This document shows positions 1 to 4,838 of a DNA stretch of 5,537 nucleotides, in pieces. The translations under genes were made by a program, and so were the position numbers. The notes under the pieces are model-generated. The model was not told the origin of the DNA. It saw only the letters and a list, made by a program, of their open reading frames with translations, and made no database searches. Position 1 is the stretch's first letter. Every line of letters begins with the position of its first letter. This stretch comes from Acidobacteriota bacterium (GTDB lineage: Bacteria > Acidobacteriota > Blastocatellia > RBC074): positions 1 to 5,537 of the forward strand of contig JABFSD010000976.1 of NCBI GenBank assembly GCA_013140935.1, in the 5' to 3' direction.

Positions 1-33
1 CTCTTCGACTCGTTGCCAGGTGTCAGGTGCCAT
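1..33 (-). CDS. Probable serine/threonine protein kinase, N-terminal 11 codons only
   Basis: An ATG at 33-31 on the minus strand opens a frame that runs off the window edge and reads MAPDTWQRVEE. This resembles the M-x-P-x-x-W-x-x-V/I-E-x-L opening typical of Acidobacteriota serine/threonine kinases encoded next to TIGR02999-type sigma factors. The start lies inside the sigma-factor gene, overlapping its end by 11 nt in another frame, so translation is probably coupled; no strong Shine-Dalgarno is visible upstream. No kinase motif (glycine loop, HRD, DFG) can be seen because the gene leaves the window, so the identity rests on the short N-terminus and on family context. A different protein with a similar start is possible. 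Confidence 0.55.
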   Translation of the reverse strand, partial: MAPDTWQRVEE

Positions 34-595
34 GACCAAGTTCTCGTGCCAGCCAGGCTTTCGCCAGATTCCAATCGCGCACGACGGTAATCGGGGAAAC
101 CCGCAACACTTCTGCCGTCTCGTCTACGCTCAAGCCGCCGAAATAGCGCAACTCGACCACGCGGCATTTACGCGCATCCATTGCATGCAGCCGTTGCAAG
201 GCTTCATCCAACGCTTCGACATCAACGTCAACCGATGTTTGATGGGGCAACGCTTCTGCTTCAGACAAGGAAACGAGAATTTTTTTTCCGCCGCGCCGGT
301 TGCGTTGTTGATCGCGCGCGTGGTTGAGCAATACCCGCCGCATCATCTGCGCCGCGATGCCGAAGAAGTGTGCGCGATTCTGCCAGCGTACGTGTTGTTG
401 AGGAACCAGCCGCAAATAGGCTTCATTGATGAGGGCGGTCGTTTGCAGCAAATGGCCGACGTTTTCCTGCCGCATATACCGATGCGCCATGTCGTGCAAT
501 TCACTTTCGATCAAAGGCAAGAGTTGATCCAGAGCTTCCGCCTCGCCATTGCTCCAGGCGATGAGTAACTCCGTGATTGGGGGAGTTTCAGTCAT
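23..595 (-). CDS. ECF-family RNA polymerase sigma factor (TIGR02999 / Sigma70_ECF type)
   Basis: A 190-residue alternative sigma factor that would direct RNA polymerase to a dedicated promoter set. The sigma-2 region covers about residues 8-100, with the family's LLQTTALINEAYLRL stretch at 49-63 and the helix NRAHFFGIAAQMMRRVLLNHAR at 73-94 (core binding and -10 recognition). The sigma-4 region spans about 127-185, with VVELRYFGGLSVDETAEVL at 146-164 leading into the recognition helix around 167-182. Length is normal for the family. The ATG at 595 is preceded by GGAG (604-601) with 5-nt spacing, which supports this start. No anti-sigma gene is adjacent; instead the 3' end overlaps a probable kinase gene, matching kinase-associated ECF units in which phosphorylation is thought to replace a classical anti-sigma factor. 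The target promoters are unknown. Confidence 0.93.
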   Translation of the reverse strand: MTETPPITELLIAWSNGEAEALDQLLPLIESELHDMAHRYMRQENVGHLLQTTALINEAYLRLVPQQHVRWQNRAHFFGIAAQMMRRVLLNHARDQQRNRRGGKKILVSLSEAEALPHQTSVDVDVEALDEALQRLHAMDARKCRVVELRYFGGLSVDETAEVLRVSPITVVRDWNLAKAWLARELGHGT

Positions 596-770
596 TTTCT
601 CTCCAGAGCTTTCTCAAAAATGTAGCGCCGTTTTCCGGCTCTGTGACCTGATTCTCAGACCGGTGATACCACTCGCCATTAAGCAGGCAAAGAAATTTTT
701 ACTGCGATGATAGGTTCTGCCCTTGAAAGGGGCGTTCCAATCTGAAGACAAAAAAGACTGACAAACTGCT

Positions 771-786
771 GCGGGAACTTTCCCGC
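771..786. repeat. Near-perfect 16-nt palindrome, candidate operator or leader hairpin
   Basis: GCGGGAACTTTCCCGC consists of perfect 7-nt arms (GCGGGAA / TTCCCGC) around a 2-nt centre. A two-base loop is too tight for a comfortable RNA hairpin, so a binding site for a dimeric regulator is somewhat more likely than an attenuator. The plus strand of the dyad also contains GGAAC, the usual -35 core of ECF promoters, but only a weak -10 candidate (CGAC at 797-800) follows. It lies in the predicted leader of the sigma gene and upstream of the plus-strand genes, so it could act on either. Confidence 0.5.
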
Positions 787-806
787 GATCAACGGGCGAC
801 AGATTT

Positions 807-840
807 AAGAAGCGCGACATTTTTATATAACGCGCTTTTT
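807..840. repeat. Inverted repeat with AT-rich loop spanning the promoter
   Basis: The arms AAGAAGCGCG (807-816) and CGCGCTTTTT (831-840) pair over 10 bp with a single G-T position, around a 14-nt AT-rich loop containing TTATATAA. It resembles an intrinsic terminator (GC stem followed by a T run) reading on the plus strand, but no plus-strand gene ends upstream. The loop also holds the best -10 element for the divergent minus-strand gene. An operator or promoter-overlapping structure is therefore more likely, with a terminator blocking upstream antisense transcription as the alternative. Confidence 0.45.
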
Positions 841-850
841 ACTTTGGCAA
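822..850 (-). promoter_or_regulatory. Candidate housekeeping promoter for the sigma-factor gene
   Basis: On the minus strand TTGCCA (850-845) and TATAAA (827-822) are separated by 17 nt, close to the sigma-70 consensus in both sequence and spacing. Transcription would start near 815 and read through a leader of about 220 nt into the sigma factor. The -10 box sits in the loop of the inverted repeat at 807-840, which suggests control at this site. It is a prediction from consensus only; AT-rich spots give such matches by chance. Confidence 0.4.
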
Positions 851-877
851 TTTGTTTAGGGTTCTGACTCGATAAAT

Positions 878-881
878 AAGG
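878..881 (+). promoter_or_regulatory. Shine-Dalgarno that decides the start of the membrane-protein gene
   Basis: AAGG lies only 2 nt before the first in-frame ATG (884) but 8 nt before the second (890). The spacing favours the second ATG, shortening the protein by two residues (161 to 159). Confidence 0.5.
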
Positions 882-889
882 CAATGGCT

Positions 890-1369
890 ATGAAACACCA
901 AGACGAAGCCGCCGTGACTTTGGCCGATTCCGCGACGGCGCTGAAAAATTGGGGCATCACTTTGCTCGCCGCCATCTTCGTGCTGCTTTACGGCGCGGCG
1001 TTGATGGGGTGGATCAAACCCCTCAGCGATGATCAAGCCGTCAAACGCCTAGAACCGATCATCTTCGCCATTGTCGGCTATTACTTCGGACGGCTGCCCG
1101 CCCAGCAGACCGAAAAAACCTTGAAAGGCGAGATCGAACGCCAAACCCAGAAAGCTGACGCCGCCCAGCACGCCAAAGAACAGGCGCTGCAAGCCCGCGA
1201 AGCCCTGGAAGAAAAAATCAAGAATGTTCGGGTTTCCTTAACGTCCTCCGCCGAGGTTGGAGCCGTCGCTTTCTCATCTGCTGAACCAGCGGAGGGAGCG
1301 GCGGCTTTGGCTCAAATAGAGTCTCTGCGGCAGAAAATAGCGATGGCAACGAATTTACTAAACGTATAA
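890..1369 (+). CDS. Small two-helix membrane protein with coiled-coil tail, function unknown
   Basis: I do not recognise a named family. The 159-residue protein has a short polar N-terminus, a hydrophobic helix at about 22-42 (ITLLAAIFVLLYGAALMGW), a short charged linker, and a second helix at about 54-68 ending in the conspicuous motif IVGYYFGRLP (61-70). A Q/E/K/A-rich segment at about 72-112 should form a coiled coil, and the last 45 residues are Ala/Ser-rich and end in another short helix. There is no cleavable signal peptide. The likely arrangement is a hairpin anchored in the inner membrane, with both ends in the cytoplasm, offering the coiled coil for oligomerisation or partner binding; two-helix holin-like or scaffold proteins look similar. 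The stop lies 31 nt before the next gene, so co-transcription with the large exported protein is likely. An upstream ATG at 884 is the alternative start. Confidence 0.8.
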   Translation: MKHQDEAAVTLADSATALKNWGITLLAAIFVLLYGAALMGWIKPLSDDQAVKRLEPIIFAIVGYYFGRLPAQQTEKTLKGEIERQTQKADAAQHAKEQALQAREALEEKIKNVRVSLTSSAEVGAVAFSSAEPAEGAAALAQIESLRQKIAMATNLLNV

Positions 1370-1400
1370 CGCTGACTAACGAAATTATTGCGAGGAAGGT

Positions 1401-4400
1401 ATGAGAACAAAACACGTTTATCAACAGTATGCGATTTGGCTACTTACTTATTGCCTGACTTTTTCAATGCTGCCGATCGCTGGTAGGGCGCAGAACGAAG
1501 CGAGAAGGGCTGATTCAAACGCGCGCGCTGTCGTGCTGTCCGGTGAGGAAAACTCTGAACGTAGGTCGGAAAATGTAACAACGAATATCGGCAAACCGAT
1601 TATCTGGTCGTCTGACAGAAAAGCGGCAAGTGTCACCGTAAATGTAGGAAAACCCAATGTCTGGTCGCTGGCGCAGGCGCACTATTTACTCGCTAACATG
1701 CGGCAAGGAAATCGCGGGTTGGCGATTCCCACTCCCAGCCCTACGGATTTGAACCCATATTCGGCAAACGGAGCCAGTACTTCGATCTTACGTTCTTTTT
1801 TTGGCGCTGAGGTCCAATACAATGGCGTTGCTGCCGCTGGCAATCGCGCAGTTTTACAAAAATACGAAACAGAATATGCACGCCGTCAGATGTTGCAAAC
1901 GAAAGCCGATGCAGTGCAACAACAATATCTGGATGCCGTCAATGCTATTAGAACTTTAACCGTCAAACGCGACCAGTTAGCGGTAGATGACCCGCAAAGA
2001 ACTGGGGTGACCGCACAAATTACGCTAAAAACTGCAGAGCGAGATGCTCTGAATACAGAGTTGACCAGCCTTAACAGCCAGCTTTCGACAGCACCATCTC
2101 TTGGTACTTTGAACGCAATCCCTTATCCTGGTGCTGTTGCGGCATCACCGGACAATACCGCCCTGGATGCCTTGCTTAATAAATTAACAAGCGCGCCTAC
2201 TTCCGCGAACCCTAAGCTAAGTGCCTCGCAAGCTTTGGATACCTATATTCAATTGCAATATGAGTTGATCGCCAAACAGTTGACCTTGTTACGAGATGAA
2301 ACCGGGCCGGGCGAGCGTATGATATTTCTCGAGTTACCCTGCGATATTTACACCGTACCGAAAAAACACGACGATTATTTGGTACAGGTCGAGTGGCAGA
2401 TTACTCGCTACTTTAGTTTGAAAGAAAAAAATAAAAGTTTCTTGGGAGCTAGCCAATACCAAGAACTCATTACTCTAGAAGATATTGAAGAATGGCTGCA
2501 ACAGCAAAAGATTATTCGGGGGTTAGGTAGTCCAATAAAAGAAAGGATTGAGTTACTTAATAATCAGGATTACGATGATAAGGATAAGTCGCAAACGTTT
2601 AAAGATGCCATGCAACGGGTAAAAGGGGATATTCAGGATGATGAAGTAAAAACACAGCAAGTAATAGCGTTTGAACAACAAGCCAACCCCAAACTCTTCG
2701 GATTCGAAGAAACTATTGTTCCCACACGAAAGCAGCAACAGCTTTATCTCCAGACGGGAAATGAAGGATTAAATAGCGAAAAAAAGAGGCCGGAAATTAC
2801 CACTGGCACTTCAAACATGCACGTAATAGATGTGATCCCGAGACAAAGCGCGCTCAACGTGAATGACATTCAGGCGCAAACGAAAGGACTGGCGTTAGCT
2901 GGGCAGTTCTGGACGTTGTTCGGGTTGGGAGGCAAAGTCTCCTATCAACGGCAACAAACCCTCTATGGACAGTATCTCAATCAAGATGTTTACGCCTCAG
3001 GTTTTGGGAAAGGGCAAAATTTTTTTGGGTGGACATTCGGGGCGTTGCCGGGCAGTAAAAGGCTTTCGCCCGGTGTGCGTACAACTTATGCCATTCTAAA
3101 TGTTCCAGCCGAAGCCTTGGCCTTGGAATTGCAACCAGTCGCCCGAGTCTTTCGTCGGAAGGACGCTCCGCCTGAAGACGAAAGCCTGCTGCCGTCCGTG
3201 AGGGTAATGATCCCCGGCGAACGCACGCAAGGATTCTGGATTGAGGCGATTCGCCATACGCAGGCGCGGCCTGGGCAATACGTGACAACCAGACTAAGGG
3301 GGCGATATTTCTCGCCCCTGGTGGGTGTGTTAGTGGATGGTCAGCCGCTTAACCGTACAGTTTCGCTGGCACGTCATGAGGGTCAGCCTGAAAGTCAGTC
3401 TGGCGTGCAAGGTAACTCTGCGCACCAGGGCGTATCAGGGGAGTTTGAATATCTGAATTCCCGTGAATTAATACTGCGCTTTAAGATGCCTGAAGGTTAT
3501 TTAGGCACGCCAGCCATTACCCTGGTTACTCCCGAAAAGGCTTCGGCCATTAACCATTACGATTTATACATTAACGACGATAAAAAGGATTTACGACGTT
3601 TAAGTGAAACAGTCGAGACTGAGCCGATGTTTCTCGATAACCTGCAAATTGAAAAGTTCGAAGTTAAAGAAGGCCTCAGTAAAAATTCACGTCTGGCGCT
3701 TGGCTTTAGGGGCGCAGATAAAGAGGGTAATAAAACGGCCAAAGAGGTTTTAGTTACCGGAAAAGGTTTTCATAAAGACATGCGGTTTTATGTTGATAAC
3801 AACAGGGACGATGTCGTGAGAGCCGAGCTGGTTAATGCCACCACGTTTGGGTTGGTCATTGTTCCGAATAACGCTGACAAGTGGAGACTTACTTGTCGCT
3901 TTGGCAATAAAGAAGAACTATTCGCTTATGACAGCTCGGTCCCTGTCTTGGAGAGTATCGAGAACTTAAACACCGGGAAAGCGCAGGGATACACCAGCAC
4001 GGCAGAGACGGTGATATTACGGGGGCGGAATCTTGATAAGGTTGTAGCAGCCACCTTTGGTGGAGTACCGGTCAGTCTGGAAGAGGAAAAGGGGAGAGAG
4101 AGAGAGAAGAAGGATCCGCTTGTGTTGTTCGTGAAAGTGGGGGAGCGCGAAAGCGAGGGTAGCGTGCGAGTCTTGTTGAAGACCGCAGACAACAAGACGA
4201 ATATCGCCGACTTTCAAGTACCTGGGCGAGCTATTTATAAGTTCGTCAGCAAGCCACCGCCGCCCGTCGCCGCAAACCTGAACCCCACCATTGAATCCGT
4301 CGAGAATCAAACCACACGTTCGCCGGGAGGCCATATTGATGGGGGCGAAATCATTATTCTTTCGGGAACCAACTTGGGATTGGCTGAGAAAATTTATTTC

Positions 4401-4595
4401 GGGTCGGAAGAGGTAAAAACCGTGGTACGTAAAAGCGATCGCGCGCTGGTGGTCATCGCGCCCAAAGTGAAGCAGGCAGGCAAGGTAAAGGTGGTCATCA
4501 TCACCAGCCCCATCGCAGGGCAACCGCGCGACAATCTAGACGACTTTAAAACACCGGAGAAAGCCGTTTACGACTACAAAGCGAGCAGCAATTAA
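1401..4595 (+). CDS. Large exported protein with coiled coil and C-terminal IPT/TIG-like domains
   Basis: A 1064-residue protein of unknown function, probably secreted or surface-exposed. Residues 1-30 look like a Sec signal peptide (hydrophobic core about 11-26, likely cleavage after AGRA-30); C18 does not sit in a proper lipobox. Two copies of an N-x-G-K-P-x-x-W-S motif follow (59-70 and 78-89), the second continuing into LAQAHYLLANMR. A coiled coil covers about 148-232. The central part (about 285-575) matches nothing I can name; it includes an acidic low-complexity patch (388-416) and a Gly/aromatic-rich stretch (500-565, with ASGFGKG and FGWTFGALPG). The C-terminal half appears to be a row of beta domains: two diverged (about 620-724 and 748-843) and two clearer IPT/TIG-like (848-947 and 960-1060, with VILRGRNL and IILSGTNLG). 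Such folds occur in adhesins and surface proteins. GAGGA (1392-1396) precedes the ATG. Base composition is visibly more AT-rich than the flanking genes, especially around 2400-2800. Confidence 0.85.
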   Translation: MRTKHVYQQYAIWLLTYCLTFSMLPIAGRAQNEARRADSNARAVVLSGEENSERRSENVTTNIGKPIIWSSDRKAASVTVNVGKPNVWSLAQAHYLLANMRQGNRGLAIPTPSPTDLNPYSANGASTSILRSFFGAEVQYNGVAAAGNRAVLQKYETEYARRQMLQTKADAVQQQYLDAVNAIRTLTVKRDQLAVDDPQRTGVTAQITLKTAERDALNTELTSLNSQLSTAPSLGTLNAIPYPGAVAASPDNTALDALLNKLTSAPTSANPKLSASQALDTYIQLQYELIAKQLTLLRDETGPGERMIFLELPCDIYTVPKKHDDYLVQVEWQITRYFSLKEKNKSFLGASQYQELITLEDIEEWLQQQKIIRGLGSPIKERIELLNNQDYDDKDKSQTFKDAMQRVKGDIQDDEVKTQQVIAFEQQANPKLFGFEETIVPTRKQQQLYLQTGNEGLNSEKKRPEITTGTSNMHVIDVIPRQSALNVNDIQAQTKGLALAGQFWTLFGLGGKVSYQRQQTLYGQYLNQDVYASGFGKGQNFFGWTFGALPGSKRLSPGVRTTYAILNVPAEALALELQPVARVFRRKDAPPEDESLLPSVRVMIPGERTQGFWIEAIRHTQARPGQYVTTRLRGRYFSPLVGVLVDGQPLNRTVSLARHEGQPESQSGVQGNSAHQGVSGEFEYLNSRELILRFKMPEGYLGTPAITLVTPEKASAINHYDLYINDDKKDLRRLSETVETEPMFLDNLQIEKFEVKEGLSKNSRLALGFRGADKEGNKTAKEVLVTGKGFHKDMRFYVDNNRDDVVRAELVNATTFGLVIVPNNADKWRLTCRFGNKEELFAYDSSVPVLESIENLNTGKAQGYTSTAETVILRGRNLDKVVAATFGGVPVSLEEEKGREREKKDPLVLFVKVGERESEGSVRVLLKTADNKTNIADFQVPGRAIYKFVSKPPPPVAANLNPTIESVENQTTRSPGGHIDGGEIIILSGTNLGLAEKIYFGSEEVKTVVRKSDRALVVIAPKVKQAGKVKVVIITSPIAGQPRDNLDDFKTPEKAVYDYKASSN
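1575..1667 (+). repeat. Tandem imperfect motif repeat inside the large exported protein
   Basis: Residues 59-70 (VTTNIGKPIIWS) and 78-89 (VTVNVGKPNVWS) match at 8 of 12 positions and lie 19 residues apart. The DNA of the two copies has diverged, so this is an old duplication or a functional pair rather than a recent slippage event. The second copy leads into a probable helix (AQAHYLLANM). The position just after the signal peptide suggests a short N-terminal binding or assembly motif. Confidence 0.6.
4094..4107 (+). repeat. (GA)7 dinucleotide tract within coding sequence
   Basis: Seven GA units encode part of the charged segment GREREKK (residues 898-904) in a loop of the third TIG-like domain. 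Gain or loss of one unit would shift the frame and remove the last domain and a half. Seven units is short for a true phase-variation tract. Confidence 0.8.
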
Positions 4596-4612
4596 AAGTA
4601 GGCGAGAGCTAG

Positions 4613-4795
4613 TGCGAATGCACATCTTTCAAGCAGGAAGCGGCGGACGGCAAGAGCGTGAAGTTGACGGGGCTTAAAGCGCTGGGCGTGACTTCTGCTG
4701 CTACCACGCAAACCATCGAACTGGTTTTCAAGTCGGGTAAAGTTTCTGTGAAGTTAGAGGTCATCAGCGCCAAGGTAGAAACCATACCCAAGTAA
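4613..4795 (+). pseudogene. Coding-like 3' fragment without a normal start
   Basis: Between the large gene and the next one, an open frame runs from a TAG (4610-4612) to TAA (4793-4795). It reads as convincing protein: FKQEAADGKSVKLTG, then KALGVTSAATTQ, IELVFKSGKV and VISAKVETIPK. It has no ATG; a GTG at 4658 would give 45 residues but lacks a good Shine-Dalgarno. An ATG at 4618, preceded by an AGTAGGCGAGAG purine run, opens the neighbouring frame and stops at 4677. Removing one base near 4630 would join the two into a protein of about 58 residues beginning MHIFKQEAADGK. It is therefore best read as a small gene broken by a one-base frameshift (real or a sequencing error), or as the leftover C-terminus of a lost relative of the large protein. 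No function can be given. Confidence 0.45.
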
Positions 4796-4824
4796 TTCAC
4801 AATCGTAACGACCAGCAAATTAAC

Positions 4825-4830
4825 AAGGAG
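4825..4830 (+). promoter_or_regulatory. Strong Shine-Dalgarno for the HExxE protein gene
   Basis: AAGGAG sits 8 nt before the ATG at 4839, the best ribosome binding site in the window. It fixes the start of the last gene, which runs past the window end. No terminator hairpin was seen between 4596 and this site, so read-through from the upstream gene is possible. Confidence 0.85.
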
Positions 4831-4838
4831 TAACTCAG

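Larger units (their letters stand above)
596..889. other. Divergent intergenic region with regulatory signals
   Basis: About 290 nt separate the minus-strand sigma factor from the plus-strand membrane-protein gene. I see no convincing gene here. It contains the sigma gene's Shine-Dalgarno (604-601), a small GCCG/CGGC hairpin with a TTTTC loop (627-639), a 16-nt palindrome (771-786), a longer inverted repeat (807-840) and a candidate minus-strand promoter (850-822). If that promoter is used, the sigma mRNA has a leader of about 220 nt, long enough for regulation. No clear sigma-70 promoter for the plus strand was found; TTGGCA at 844-849 has no well-spaced -10 partner. Confidence 0.7.

Noticed and set aside
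20..568. Plus-strand open frame of 182 codons
   Set aside because: It lies entirely antisense to the sigma factor, whose protein is clearly recognisable; the plus-strand product has no family-like features.
614..820. Minus-strand open frame of 68 codons upstream of the sigma gene
   Set aside because: No Shine-Dalgarno was seen, it would begin upstream of the predicted transcription start, and the product looks like random basic/serine-rich sequence. Treated as leader.
807..840. Intrinsic terminator of an upstream plus-strand gene
   Set aside because: There is no plus-strand gene upstream, so a pure terminator role is not supported; kept as an inverted repeat of uncertain role.
839..1036. 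Minus-strand open frame of 65 codons
   Set aside because: Mostly antisense to the membrane-protein gene, with a composition typical of a shadow frame.
1452..1454. Lipoprotein cysteine (C18) in the signal peptide of the large protein
   Set aside because: The preceding residues LTY do not fit a lipobox because tyrosine precedes the cysteine, and the hydrophobic core continues after it; signal peptidase I cleavage after AGRA is more likely.
4017..4523. Minus-strand open frame of 168 codons
   Set aside because: Antisense to the TIG-like domains of the large protein, whose frame is well supported.
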